Source: CBDFGN01 sp965247065
Lineage (GTDB): Bacteria > Bacteroidota > Bacteroidia > Cytophagales > Cyclobacteriaceae
Direction of reading: 5' to 3'
Length of the DNA: 64,000 nucleotides
Assembly: GCA_965247065.1 (NCBI GenBank)
Contig: CBDFGN010000005.1
Location: 496,001 to 560,000, forward strand
The position numbers and the translations under genes were made by a program. Shown piece by piece: positions 35,250 through 44,344 of this stretch (the first letter of the stretch is position 1; each line of letters opens with the position of its first letter). The notes below the pieces were generated by a model. It was not told the origin of the DNA and searched no databases. It saw only the letters and a list, made by a program, of their open reading frames with translations.

Positions 35250-35290
35250 TGCCTGATTGAAAACTGTAATATATTTATATTTGCCCATTG
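35229..35290. promoter_or_regulatory. 9-bp inverted repeat between divergent promoters
   Basis: CAATGGGCA (35229-35237) and TGCCCATTG (35282-35290) are perfect inverted copies 53 bp apart centre to centre, about five helical turns. One lies just upstream of the pheA -7 box and the other at the expected start of the proline dehydrogenase transcript, so a shared regulator or looping is possible. Confidence 0.5.
35276..35283 (+). promoter_or_regulatory. -7 box for the proline dehydrogenase gene
   Basis: TATATTTG matches TAnnTTTG, 17 bases before the chosen ATG at 35301. The -33 region is weak (ATTG at 35256-35259, spacing 16). Confidence 0.5.
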
Positions 35291-35300
35291 TTCAGGCCTG

Positions 35301-36494
35301 ATGCAGAATACTCCCAAGGAAGCATTTACCGATACATCCGTAGCGTTCTCGGTTAAATCCGATTGGGAGCTCCGAAAAGCCTACTGGCTTTTTGCCATTG
35401 TGAACAAGAATCTCACTGCTTGGCTGGCCATTAAATTTGTGAAACTCGGTTTTTTGCTGCGGCTTCCCATCAAAAAGATAATTAAAAACACGGTTTTTCA
35501 GCATTTTTGCGGAGGAGAGAATATTGAGGACAGTATTACCACGGCCATCAAACTGGGTAGGTATAAGGTTTACACCATCTTGGACTATTCCGTGGAAGGT
35601 GAGAAAACTGAAGCCGGCTTCGATTCAACGCTGGCTGAAATCTTAAGAACATTTGATGGGGCAAGGCAAACCACTGAAATCCCATTTGGTGTTTTTAAGG
35701 TTACCGGTGTCGGATCCGCCGAGCTATTAACCAAGGTTCAGAATAAAGACTTGCTCTCCCTCCAAGAAGGGGATTCACTCAGGCGCTTAAAAGGCCGGAT
35801 TGAGAATATTTGTCAAAAGGCTGCCGATGCCGAAGTGCCGGTTTTTATCGATGCCGAGAATAGCTGGTACCAGGAGCCCATTGATGATATGGCCTTAGAA
35901 ATGATGCGCAAATTCAATTCGAACAATGCCACTGTGTTCAACACTTTCCAGCTGTATCGACGGGGTATGCTGGAAACTGTGAAACGATTTTATAAGGATG
36001 CGGTCGATAATGATTACCTCCTGGGAGCGAAATTGGTTCGAGGAGCTTATATGGAAAAGGAGCGCGACCGTGCCCAAAAAAAAGGGTATGCAGACCCCAT
36101 CCAGCCCAACAAACAAGTTACCGACGTGGCTTTTGACGAGGCGCTGCGTTTTTGTATAGAAAATTGCGACAAAATTAGTTTGTGCTGCGGCTCTCACAAC
36201 GAAGGCAGTAATTTCTATCTTACTCAGCTAATGGGGGAGTTTGGCCTGGAGCCTGAAGACAAACGAGTGTGGTACGCTCAACTTTATGGGATGAGCGATA
36301 ACATATCGTTCAATCTGGCAAATCGTGGATATAATGTGACCAAATACGTACCGTATGGTCCGGTTGAGGCGGTAATGCCCTACTTGTTCCGCAGAGCTAC
36401 TGAGAACACATCAATAGCAGGTCAAAGTGGTAGAGAGTTCAGGTACATTCGCACCGAAATAGCCCGACGAAAACAGAACCCAGGAAAAGCGTGA
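35301..36494 (+). CDS. Proline dehydrogenase
   Basis: This FAD enzyme oxidises proline to pyrroline-5-carboxylate. From ATG 35301 the product has 397 residues, the single-function Bacteroidota size. The barrel motifs are visible: a YTILDYSVEG strand, VFIDAENSWYQ, FNTFQLYRRG, AKLVRGAYMEKERDRA, and YVPYGPVEAVMPYLFRRATEN with the C-terminal RR substrate-binding pair. The frame is open to 35196, but the promoter box lies inside that part. The P5C dehydrogenase is not nearby. Confidence 0.92.
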   Translation: MQNTPKEAFTDTSVAFSVKSDWELRKAYWLFAIVNKNLTAWLAIKFVKLGFLLRLPIKKIIKNTVFQHFCGGENIEDSITTAIKLGRYKVYTILDYSVEGEKTEAGFDSTLAEILRTFDGARQTTEIPFGVFKVTGVGSAELLTKVQNKDLLSLQEGDSLRRLKGRIENICQKAADAEVPVFIDAENSWYQEPIDDMALEMMRKFNSNNATVFNTFQLYRRGMLETVKRFYKDAVDNDYLLGAKLVRGAYMEKERDRAQKKGYADPIQPNKQVTDVAFDEALRFCIENCDKISLCCGSHNEGSNFYLTQLMGEFGLEPEDKRVWYAQLYGMSDNISFNLANRGYNVTKYVPYGPVEAVMPYLFRRATENTSIAGQSGREFRYIRTEIARRKQNPGKA

Positions 36495-36530
36495 CAAGCA
36501 AAATAATCTGAAAAAACAATTGGTTATTAC

Positions 36531-38264
36531 ATGCAACTAAGTGAACAGGAATTGATTCGCAGGCAATCGCGGGAGGATTTAATAAAACTAGGCATAAATC
36601 CTTATCCGCCGGAGCTGTATCAGGTAGATACCAAAATCGAGGAAATACTCTCTAATTTCGAAACACGGATAAAAGATTATCAAAGTGTGAGGCTGGCGGG
36701 ACGGCTCATGAGTCGGAGGATAATGGGCTCAGCCTCTTTCGCCGAGATAATGGATTCCAGCGGGAGAATCCAGATCTATCTCCGGCGGGATGATCTTTGC
36801 CCCGATGAAGACAAAACCTTCTACAACACCGTCTTCAAAAAGTTGATGGATATTGGAGACTTAGTCGGTATAAAAGGATTTGCGTTCCTTACCAAGACAG
36901 GTGAGATATCTGTCCACGTTCAGGAGCTTAAGCTGCTTTCCAAATCCCTTAGGCCATTGCCAATTGTGAAGGAATCTAAGGACGACCAGGGTAGGACTAA
37001 GCTTCACGACGCCTTTACCGATCCTGAAATACGCTATCGTCAGCGATACGTTGACTTGATAGTAAACCCGTCAGTCCGAGGGGATTTTATCAAAAGGACC
37101 AAAGTGATAGGTTCGATCAGGAATTATCTGGATGACCAGGGTTACTTGGAAGTTGAAACTCCGGTTTTGCAACCTCTTTACGGAGGGGCTGCGGCAAAAC
37201 CTTTTACGACTCATCACAATAGGCTTGACACCACTCTTTACTTGAGGATTGCGGACGAATTGTACCTCAAAAGACTTATTGTGGGCGGATATGATGGAGT
37301 ATTTGAATTTGCCAAGGACTTCCGAAATGAGGGTATGTCGCGATTTCACAATCCTGAATTCACCATGATGGAGTTGTACGTTGCGTACAAAGACTACAAC
37401 TGGATGAAAGACCTGGTGGAGGAGATGATTGAAAAAGTAGCTCTCGATGTTCTCGGAACCACTAAGATAAAAGTGGGTGAAAATACAATTGACTTCCAGC
37501 GACCTTGGAAACGACTGACCATGTTTGAGGCAATTGGAGAATTTACGCAAGTGGATATTTCGGACATGGATGAAGCTGACCTGAAAATCACAGCTCAGGA
37601 TTTAGGGATCGCTGTGGACGATACTATGGGGAAGGGCAAGCTGATTGATGAGATCTTCGGGGAAAAATGCGAGCCCTTCTTGATTCAGCCAACTTTCATC
37701 ACCGATTACCCAGTGGAAATGTCTCCCCTGGCTAAGAAGCACCGGGATAAACCGGGTTTGGCCGAAAGGTTCGAGGCCATTTGCAACGGCAAGGAATTGT
37801 GCAACGCCTTTTCGGAACTTAATGACCCCATTGACCAAAGGCAAAGATTTGAAGCCCAATTGGAATTGGGTAAAAGAGGGGATGAGGAAGCAATGACTTT
37901 AGACGAGGATTTCCTCAGGGCGCTGGAGTACGCGATGCCGCCAACTGCCGGATTGGGGGTTGGTATTGACCGGCTGTGCATGATCATGACCAATTCCTAC
38001 TCAATACAGGATGTTATATTTTTCCCTCAAATGAAGCCGGAGCCGAAGGAAGCTGAATCTACGATCGAAGATTTCGAGGCTCGTGGAATTAGATTAGAAT
38101 TAATCCCCATCCTTCATAAGTTGGGGATTTCACAGGTGGTCCAATTGGATTCCCAGAGTCCAGCCAAACTGTTTAATGATGTGTGCGGAATGCGCAAAAA
38201 GTTGAAGCTTCAAGATGTGAAGAACCCCAGTTTGGAAGAGGTGAAGAGCTGGATTGAATCTTGA
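36531..38264 (+). CDS. lysS: Lysyl-tRNA synthetase, class II
   Basis: This enzyme charges tRNA-Lys. The 577 residues comprise an N-terminal OB fold (VRLAGRLMSRRIMGSASFAEIMDSSG) and a class II catalytic core (motif 2 FRNEGMSRFHNPEFTMMELY, motif 3 GLGVGIDRLCMI). An extra C-terminal domain of about 70 residues (EARGIRLELIPILHKLGIS onward), as in other Bacteroidota, exceeds the 505-residue E. coli length. rnhB follows 10 bases after the stop. Confidence 0.97.
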   Translation: MQLSEQELIRRQSREDLIKLGINPYPPELYQVDTKIEEILSNFETRIKDYQSVRLAGRLMSRRIMGSASFAEIMDSSGRIQIYLRRDDLCPDEDKTFYNTVFKKLMDIGDLVGIKGFAFLTKTGEISVHVQELKLLSKSLRPLPIVKESKDDQGRTKLHDAFTDPEIRYRQRYVDLIVNPSVRGDFIKRTKVIGSIRNYLDDQGYLEVETPVLQPLYGGAAAKPFTTHHNRLDTTLYLRIADELYLKRLIVGGYDGVFEFAKDFRNEGMSRFHNPEFTMMELYVAYKDYNWMKDLVEEMIEKVALDVLGTTKIKVGENTIDFQRPWKRLTMFEAIGEFTQVDISDMDEADLKITAQDLGIAVDDTMGKGKLIDEIFGEKCEPFLIQPTFITDYPVEMSPLAKKHRDKPGLAERFEAICNGKELCNAFSELNDPIDQRQRFEAQLELGKRGDEEAMTLDEDFLRALEYAMPPTAGLGVGIDRLCMIMTNSYSIQDVIFFPQMKPEPKEAESTIEDFEARGIRLELIPILHKLGISQVVQLDSQSPAKLFNDVCGMRKKLKLQDVKNPSLEEVKSWIES

Positions 38265-38274
38265 CTTCAGTAAG

Positions 38275-38892
38275 ATGTTAAAGTCCTTTTTCTCAGCAGA
38301 CTTGATGGAGGCGGGCCTTGATGAAACCGGGAGAGGCTGCATCGCGGGTCCCGTTGTTGCTGCCGCTGTAATTCTACCCAGGGACTACGAAAATGACGAC
38401 TTGGACGATTCTAAAAAGTTAAGTCGAAAGAAACGTGAAAAACTCGAGGTGGAAATCAAATCAGTAGCGCTGGCATGGTCAGTCGCTTCGGTGGATAATC
38501 ATAAGATTGACGAGATCAATATTCTTAATGCCTCCTATCTGGCCATGCACCAAGCTATTGGGAAACTTAATCGACGACCGCAACTTCTTTTAATTGACGG
38601 GAATCGGTTTGATCCCTATCCCCGAATTCCACATGAATGCATTGTAAAGGGTGATGGGGAATATTTATCGATCGCGGCAGCTTCAGTGTTGGCCAAAACC
38701 CATCGTGATCAAAGGATGCGCAATTTTGGCAAGAGCCACCCTGAATATGGCTGGAAGACCAACGTTGGATATCCAACAAAGGGTCACCGACGAGCCATTA
38801 GAAAAATAGGCCCGTGTGACCTGCATCGCAAGTCATTTCGCTTGTTATCTAACCAGCTGGAGCTCTTTGAATCTGAAGAACATCTCTTATGA
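38275..38892 (+). CDS. rnhB: Ribonuclease HII
   Basis: This enzyme removes ribonucleotides from DNA-RNA hybrids and misincorporated rNMPs. From ATG 38275 the product has 205 residues. The catalytic acidic pair lies in AGLDETGRGCIAGPVV, with further acidic residues in the DDSKKLSRKKRE and KTHRDQRM contexts. A TTG at 38254 in frame lies inside lysS and is less likely. Confidence 0.95.
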   Translation: MLKSFFSADLMEAGLDETGRGCIAGPVVAAAVILPRDYENDDLDDSKKLSRKKREKLEVEIKSVALAWSVASVDNHKIDEINILNASYLAMHQAIGKLNRRPQLLLIDGNRFDPYPRIPHECIVKGDGEYLSIAAASVLAKTHRDQRMRNFGKSHPEYGWKTNVGYPTKGHRRAIRKIGPCDLHRKSFRLLSNQLELFESEEHLL

Positions 38893-39213
38893 TCCCTAGG
38901 GGCGGTTTAAATTGATCCGGGTGAAATCCCTTGTCCGGCTATTCAATTTTCTACTAGTCTGCCAAAATATGCCCCTACCAATAAGGCTAGTCATTAATCT
39001 TTGGTTTCTGGTGTTCAGCTGAAATCTCCCCGAATCTTCCGTTGTGCAAGAGCCCCAAAGTCCAAAAAAGGGAGGCAACTAATAAATCGGTCCACATTTA
39101 TTTATCAAAATAGCAAAAAATGAATAAGAGGAGGACCTCTGAGCTTGAGAACGACGGAGTTAAAATTTGTATATTAATGCACAACGTCATTCCCGCAGCC
39201 AATCTCCAGAACT
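38893..39213. other. Gene-free interval between rnhB and sulfatase
   Basis: No convincing gene, RNA or strong hairpin is seen. An imperfect promoter-like TTAAAATTTG at about 39159-39168 and a GAGGACCTC inverted repeat near 39131 are the only marks. Confidence 0.5.
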
Positions 39214-40635
39214 ATGAAATACCTATTGCCCCTTCTTATGATCACTTGTGGCCTTTGTTCGTGCCAGAAAGAAATCACCAAGCCCAACTTCATTTTCCTC
39301 TTCGCGGACGACCAGGCCTACAACACTATCCCAGCCCTGGGATACCCCGAAGTAAGTACTCCTAACCTGGATAGGCTTGCCGAAAATGGCACCTCAATAG
39401 CTTATGCCTTCAACATGGGCGCTTGGCATGGAGCGGTTTGTGTTGCTTCCCGTACTATGCTAAATACCGGCCGCACCCTTTACCGGGCTCGCCAATTAGA
39501 ACCCTCGCTGGAACAGGAGAGTGAACGAAGCCTCACCTGGTCCAGGATTATGAGTGCGAATGGCTATGAAACCTACATGACTGGCAAGTGGCACGTAAAA
39601 ACTAGCACTGAAGGATTATTTGATCATGTAGGGACCGTAAGAAAAGGCATGCCAGACGATACTCCCGAAGGCTACAACCGACCGATCAAAGGACAGACAG
39701 ATACCTGGAATCCATCGGATCCCAAGTTTGGAGGATATTGGGAGGGAGGTTCCCACTGGAGTGAGGTGGTAGCCGACCAGACCATTGAATTCATTGAAGA
39801 CGCTTCACGAAGGGACAAGCCATTCTTTATGTACATAGCATTCAACGCTCCACATGACCCGCGCCAATCCCCGCAGGCCTATGTAGATATGTACCCCCCG
39901 CAAGATGTCAAAATGCCAGCGTCGTTTATGCCTCTTTATCCCTTCAAAGACTCTATCGGCTGCAGCGCGGATCTGAGAGATGAAAAATTAGCTCCTTTTC
40001 CACGTACTGAGTATTCGGTTCAGGTGAATCGAGGCGAGTACCACGCGATCATAAGCCACATGGATGCTCAAATTGGTCGGATAGTTGAGGCTCTGGAGGA
40101 CTCTCCCGATGTCGACAATACCTACGTGATTTTTACCGCTGATCATGGATTGGCTTGTGGAAATCATGGTTTGATGGGAAAACAAAACATGTATGAACAT
40201 AGTGTCCGTGTTCCGTGGATAATTGCTGGGCCGGGAATCCCCCGAAACCAACAAATCGAAGTGATGGCATATTTGCAGGATGTATTGCCAACGACCCTGG
40301 AATTAGCCGGAGTGCACATACCTGATCATGTGGAATTCAGAAGCCTGGTTCCGGTCCTAACAGGAAACCGTCAGGAGCATTACCAGGAGGTTTTTGGAGG
40401 TTATATAAATTATCAGAGAATGATAAGGACGGAGAAGCATAAGTTGATTGTTTACCCAAAGGGCGGGACCGTATTGCTCTTCGATTTGAAAAAGGATCCC
40501 TTAGAACTGGAGAATTTGTCCGGATCAATCGATAACCAAGCACTGGTTAAGGATCTTTTTAAACTGCTTTTGGTCCAACAGAAACAGCTAGGGGATGACC
40601 TGCCGCTATCGGAGCTTTTCCCCAACCTAAACTGA
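39214..40635 (+). CDS. Lipoprotein sulfatase (arylsulfatase family)
   Basis: The 473-residue product begins with a lipoprotein signal (MKYLLPLLMITCGLCSC, likely modified Cys17) and should be surface or periplasmic. The type I sulfatase signature is C76-V-A-S-R80 followed by TMLNTGR; Cys76 would be converted to formylglycine. Metal-site marks are FLFADDQ (Asp32, Asp33) and FTADHGLACGNHGLMGKQNMYEHSVRVPWI. The substrate is unknown; marine Bacteroidota use such enzymes on sulfated polysaccharides. No SusC/SusD pair is nearby. Confidence 0.93.
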   Translation: MKYLLPLLMITCGLCSCQKEITKPNFIFLFADDQAYNTIPALGYPEVSTPNLDRLAENGTSIAYAFNMGAWHGAVCVASRTMLNTGRTLYRARQLEPSLEQESERSLTWSRIMSANGYETYMTGKWHVKTSTEGLFDHVGTVRKGMPDDTPEGYNRPIKGQTDTWNPSDPKFGGYWEGGSHWSEVVADQTIEFIEDASRRDKPFFMYIAFNAPHDPRQSPQAYVDMYPPQDVKMPASFMPLYPFKDSIGCSADLRDEKLAPFPRTEYSVQVNRGEYHAIISHMDAQIGRIVEALEDSPDVDNTYVIFTADHGLACGNHGLMGKQNMYEHSVRVPWIIAGPGIPRNQQIEVMAYLQDVLPTTLELAGVHIPDHVEFRSLVPVLTGNRQEHYQEVFGGYINYQRMIRTEKHKLIVYPKGGTVLLFDLKKDPLELENLSGSIDNQALVKDLFKLLLVQQKQLGDDLPLSELFPNLN

Positions 40636-40693
40636 CATTTATCATTTTATTTCCAGGCTCGAAGAGCGAGGTTTGTCTGAATCAAGGATAAGA

Positions 40694-40960
40694 ATGGAAC
40701 CGAAAGCGTTGTCAAGGTCTACACGTTGGGCATATTTGGTGCTGGGACTGGGGGTCTTGTTGCATGGGTTTTTTGACAAAATCTTTCTCCCGGAGATCGA
40801 TAATCTTGGAGTGGCTTTGCCAATTGGACTAATGTTTATTATTATGTTCCAATCGGATCGCATTGCTCTTAAATTGGGAAGAAGGGGTTTGATCGTTGCC
40901 CAGCTCCACGGGACAGTAATGCTTCTGACGGGCGTTGGAGCCTTTTTTTTGGTCAAATAG
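40694..40960 (+). CDS. Small predicted membrane protein
   Basis: This 88-residue protein from the ATG at 40694 has three likely transmembrane segments (AYLVLGLGVLLHGFF, VALPIGLMFIIMF, GTVMLLTGVGAFFLV). I do not recognise the family. It follows the sulfatase by 58 bases on the same strand and converges with the DUF2461 gene. Confidence 0.6.
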   Translation: MEPKALSRSTRWAYLVLGLGVLLHGFFDKIFLPEIDNLGVALPIGLMFIIMFQSDRIALKLGRRGLIVAQLHGTVMLLTGVGAFFLVK

Positions 40961-40981
40961 CGCGGTGCATTGATCGGTGGT

Positions 40982-41650
40982 CTAGTCCAATACATCATTC
41001 AGGAACCTATCAAACGGATATAGGGCCTTAAAGACCTTCACGCAATGACTAAGGAAAATCCCGGATAGGACATCCTTATCCGAGCATCGGCTTACTGCCA
41101 AGAAACTCTTGAATTTTAGTAGCTCAATTTCCGGATGGTCAACCGGGTAGCCCCTAGGTGCTTTCTTTAGTTTCTCGCCTTCTATTTGTCCAAAATGTTG
41201 CTTGAAGTTTTTGTTCTTCAGGATTGCTTTCAACTTTCCTGCATTGTAATCAATTTCCTGGCGGATCGCTTTGAGCCACAGGCCTTGAGGGAGGTAAGCA
41301 CCACCGGCCAGGAAGGAATCTCCAGGAGATAGCTGAATGTAATATCCGGCGCGAGAATGTATCTCGGATTTGCTAGCAGCCGAAGTGACGTGGGCTCCTA
41401 AATTGGTTTTGTAGGGTGATTTGTCTTTGGAGAATCGCACATCCCTGTAAATTCGGAAGATGCAGTCTTTCCCCTTATGTTGGGAAATGCTGGGATCGAA
41501 CTTGGCAATTCCCTTGATCAGCTCGTCAATGAATTGTGTAAACTCGGACCTGGTTTGTTCGTATCTTGATCTGTTGGCCTCGAACCATTCGCGATCATTA
41601 TTGGCCTTCAGGTCCTTCAAGAATTGGAACGTGTGTCTACTGATATTCAT
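40982..41650 (-). CDS. DUF2461 family protein
   Basis: From ATG 41650 the product has 222 residues, the usual DUF2461 length. Motifs include TFQFLKDLKANNDREWFEANR, IFRIYRDVRFSKDKSPYKTN and AGYYIQLSPGDSFLAGGAYLP. The family is widespread and its function is not established. The open frame beyond 41650 lacks family similarity. Confidence 0.9.
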   Translation of the reverse strand: MNISRHTFQFLKDLKANNDREWFEANRSRYEQTRSEFTQFIDELIKGIAKFDPSISQHKGKDCIFRIYRDVRFSKDKSPYKTNLGAHVTSAASKSEIHSRAGYYIQLSPGDSFLAGGAYLPQGLWLKAIRQEIDYNAGKLKAILKNKNFKQHFGQIEGEKLKKAPRGYPVDHPEIELLKFKSFLAVSRCSDKDVLSGIFLSHCVKVFKALYPFDRFLNDVLD

Positions 41651-41890
41651 AATTCGCGGCGATTTCAACCGGTTTTGCCTACAAAAACATTCTGACGGTG
41701 AATTTCCAAAGATCGTTCTGATATCTTGGTTTGCAAAGGTCCATGCGGCATGAAGGAACAAATACCATCTATGAGACCTCTGTGACCGGAAAGATTTCGC
41801 ACTTGAATGGAAAAATTGAACCCTGTCCGTGTCCCGTACGCTTTTTCACACCCCCACAATCCACGAGTTAAGAAGATTCTTTCAACACAG

Positions 41891-42403
41891 CTAGATCCAG
41901 TTCCCAGCGTACTGCAGATCTTCTCCGGATATTTCTATAAGATGGTCGTATTTAAGTCGGACGATCTGCCGGAAGTGTAAGTAATCATGAGCCAGCCAGT
42001 TGGAAAGGAACTTGCGGGCTGACATTGGACCCAAAGTTGGATGAGTATAAGTGTTGTGCCAATTTGGCGAATCCAGGGAACGAAGCCAATCCACAGAGGC
42101 ATCACGCTCTTGAATGAATTCCTCTAACTTTTTGTCATAATCCTGCTCAACATATTTCCTTTGAGCCACCCAGCCAACAGGATCAATAGGTTGGGGGCCG
42201 AGTTGTGGGGATTCCAAAACACATTTGACCCGGGTTCTGAAATCCTCTATTTCCTCATCACGCAGGTGACATAGAATTTCCAGCAGGCACCATTTGTCAG
42301 GCTGAGGTTTCCATAGATATTCCTCCCTGGATACATTACTCAAAAGGCTTAGAAAGACTTCCTTGTTGCTCTGAAGATTGGATATGATCTTATCGTAATC
42401 CAT
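41891..42403 (-). CDS. DinB family protein
   Basis: From ATG 42403 the product has 170 residues. It matches the DinB/YfiT four-helix fold, with WCLLEILCHLRDEE (first metal His) and SNWLAHDYLHFRQIVRLK (the His pair) as the expected metal-binding triad. These proteins are often thiol-dependent transferases or damage-induced, but the role here is unknown. Confidence 0.85.
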   Translation of the reverse strand: MDYDKIISNLQSNKEVFLSLLSNVSREEYLWKPQPDKWCLLEILCHLRDEEIEDFRTRVKCVLESPQLGPQPIDPVGWVAQRKYVEQDYDKKLEEFIQERDASVDWLRSLDSPNWHNTYTHPTLGPMSARKFLSNWLAHDYLHFRQIVRLKYDHLIEISGEDLQYAGNWI

Positions 42404-42496
42404 AATTCGTAACCGGCTAACGTCTAACGGCCAACAGCCAAAGCCGCGCCTAAGGCCCATCACTTCACCGGGTACTATTCTTGTGCAATTCCTGCT

Positions 42497-42781
42497 CTAG
42501 CCGACATCCTCAGTTTCAATTTCAATGCCACCGATCCAGTTTGCTATAGAATTATAAACCCAGCATCCCAGGGCGGTAAATATGAAAGCAAAAACCGCAT
42601 AAGCGAAAGGCATGAAAACAAAGAAAGCCACCCCTCCAAACGGGGTGCCCGCGAATGCCTCCTCGCCAAAAGTTAATGAAATCAAGGTCACGGGTATCAT
42701 CACAATTGCTGCGATGAGAAAGTAGATAACTGCGGCTACTTTAGCCGTCTGGAGGATTCCGAAACGCTTTATCCTTTTCAT
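42497..42781 (-). CDS. Small membrane protein resembling DUF3566
   Basis: The 94 residues start with a conserved-looking MKRIKRFGILQTAKVAAVIYFLI segment and have two transmembrane helices (KVAAVIYFLIAAIVMIPVTL; VFMPFAYAVFAFIFTALG). The second is followed by a W-rich segment and an acidic tail. The arrangement resembles DUF3566-type membrane proteins; function is unknown. Confidence 0.6.
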   Translation of the reverse strand: MKRIKRFGILQTAKVAAVIYFLIAAIVMIPVTLISLTFGEEAFAGTPFGGVAFFVFMPFAYAVFAFIFTALGCWVYNSIANWIGGIEIETEDVG

Positions 42782-42918
42782 GGTTGTTGATCTTGGGATT
42801 CTGTGCTACTAATTGAGTTGACCCCAGAAAAGTAGTTTAAAACAAACGTACAAATCGAATCGCTCTAAATCCAGTTGATTTCAAAACAGGGAATCTCAAG
42901 GTTTTTTAATGCAAGAGC

Positions 42919-43296
42919 TTAGGCCTTTTTCCTTTTTGACCCATATGGAGTGGTTTCATCAAGTATTACGGCCTCATGAATAAGCTCAGCTACAGATTTG
43001 GTCGGTATTACAGCCACGTTGGCAATTTCCATACTTAATACCTGCTTTCGCCCCTTGCTATTTAGTAAGCCCTGATCATTTGATAGTTCATTTCCCCTCG
43101 GGAAAGCGAATTCAATTGTTCCGGATCTTGTCGGGTTCATGTAACAAATCCAACTCTTTCGATAATAGAAGGGTATCTGGTAACGGAGCTTGGCAACTAA
43201 ATTAAAGTCCAGGACTAATAAATTATGTAAGTGAAGCATTACATCTCTCTGATGGCCCTCATATTCGTAAATGAAACTTTCGACGTCAGACATCAT
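42919..43296 (-). CDS. DUF1801 family protein
   Basis: The 125-residue product resembles DUF1801 (YdhG-like) proteins, with a helical start (VESFIYEYEGHQRDVMLHLH) and the KLRYQIPFYYRKSWICYMNP core. Two adjacent ATGs (43296, 43293) are possible. The biochemical role is unknown. Confidence 0.75.
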   Translation of the reverse strand: MMSDVESFIYEYEGHQRDVMLHLHNLLVLDFNLVAKLRYQIPFYYRKSWICYMNPTRSGTIEFAFPRGNELSNDQGLLNSKGRKQVLSMEIANVAVIPTKSVAELIHEAVILDETTPYGSKRKKA

Positions 43297-43496
43297 TTCC
43301 TATTGGCTGCCGGCCACCGCCTGGTTTTCCAATATGAAGAGCTCAAGAATTTAATGGTTGTGACATTTCTGTTCATTGGTTCTTCAAGACACACTTGCTG
43401 ACTCATAAACGAAAATTAACTGGGACAAGGGTTTTTATCAATGATAACCCGAAAAAACAGTGCCTTGTCCGAAGGGGGAAGAATGAAGGGCTCTAT

Positions 43497-43940
43497 TTAG
43501 CCTGCCTCGATTCTTATTTCATAAACTCGTTGGGTCTTGCTCCATTTAAATCCACGCCCTTCATAGAAAAGGTGGGTTCTGGTTCGTGAATCCCGGGTTC
43601 GAACCCTTACTGTTTTCTGGTTCCTTTCTCGTGCCCATCTTTTAGTGGCCTCAACCAGTTTTGTTCCGACACCCTGACCACGATAATGTTCATCTACCAC
43701 TAAACCCACAACTTCCACGAACCACCCCGACTCCAGGTTTAAGCGGCAGGCGGCATGAATCCAGCCGATCACCCGGCCATGACTTAGGGCTACCTGGGCC
43801 ATATGATCGGAATCTCTAAAAAGATCTTCAATCCGGTCGCTAATCTCAGTTATTTCAGTCCAATACCCAAGTTGATGACACAGTTCGCATATCTCCGGAG
43901 CTTCTTTTTTCTGTATTGGGCGTATTTCCATTTCGATCAT
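43497..43940 (-). CDS. GNAT family N-acetyltransferase
   Basis: The 147 residues show a GNAT fold. Motif A for acetyl-CoA is VVDEHYRGQGVGTKLVEATKRWA (Q/RxxGxG/A), with following strands ending in FYEGRGFKWSKTQRVYEI. The acceptor substrate cannot be told from sequence. Confidence 0.88.
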   Translation of the reverse strand: MIEMEIRPIQKKEAPEICELCHQLGYWTEITEISDRIEDLFRDSDHMAQVALSHGRVIGWIHAACRLNLESGWFVEVVGLVVDEHYRGQGVGTKLVEATKRWARERNQKTVRVRTRDSRTRTHLFYEGRGFKWSKTQRVYEIRIEAG

Positions 43941-44107
43941 AGATAGAAACTATATTGTGAAGATAATTTAGTCCTTAGATTAATTATTTCAAAAATGCCG
44001 TACACTGGAATGACCGCCATATAGCGGGCGGCCAATTACTTGATTTTCGCGGCTGAAGCGGCCCGATCACAACTATTGTTGTCCTGATTTTGTTCTCATA
44101 TGTGATT

Positions 44108-44308
44108 ATGGATAACAACAATGCCCAAAATCGGACGAACGATGAAACGGTTCAAAGCGAATACAAGAGAACAAAGCTCTTCATAGGCGCTTTAGGCCCT
44201 GGTTTTCTGGGAATCCAAGAAATAAAGGTGAAGGGGATTGAGAAGCCAATCGTGGTGTATCAAGTGGAGAGTGCCGAAGCCCTCAGCGCAAAGGATCCTT
44301 TAGATTAG
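44108..44308 (+). CDS. Small protein with a cyclase-tail-like segment, cut by an IS at its last codons
   Basis: From ATG 44108 the product has 66 residues with no recognised full domain. FLGIQEIKVKGIEKPIVVYQVES resembles the last strands of class III adenylate/guanylate cyclase domains (a KG-x-x-x-P-v-x-v-Y pattern), so it may be a remnant or a standalone piece. The predicted IS110 left end falls at 44295. Removing the element would change the final residues from PLD to RLQ before a TAA, so the insertion barely altered the protein. Confidence 0.4.
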   Translation: MDNNNAQNRTNDETVQSEYKRTKLFIGALGPGFLGIQEIKVKGIEKPIVVYQVESAEALSAKDPLD

Positions 44309-44344
44309 GCCTCTAGGATTATTCCAAGAATCAAGGTTTATTTT

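Noticed and set aside
38896..39078. A 60-codon minus-strand frame between rnhB and the sulfatase
   Set aside because: No family resemblance and no promoter; treated as non-coding.
39120..39365. An 81-codon plus-strand frame overlapping the sulfatase start
   Set aside because: It is out of frame with the sulfatase signal peptide and has no recognisable content.
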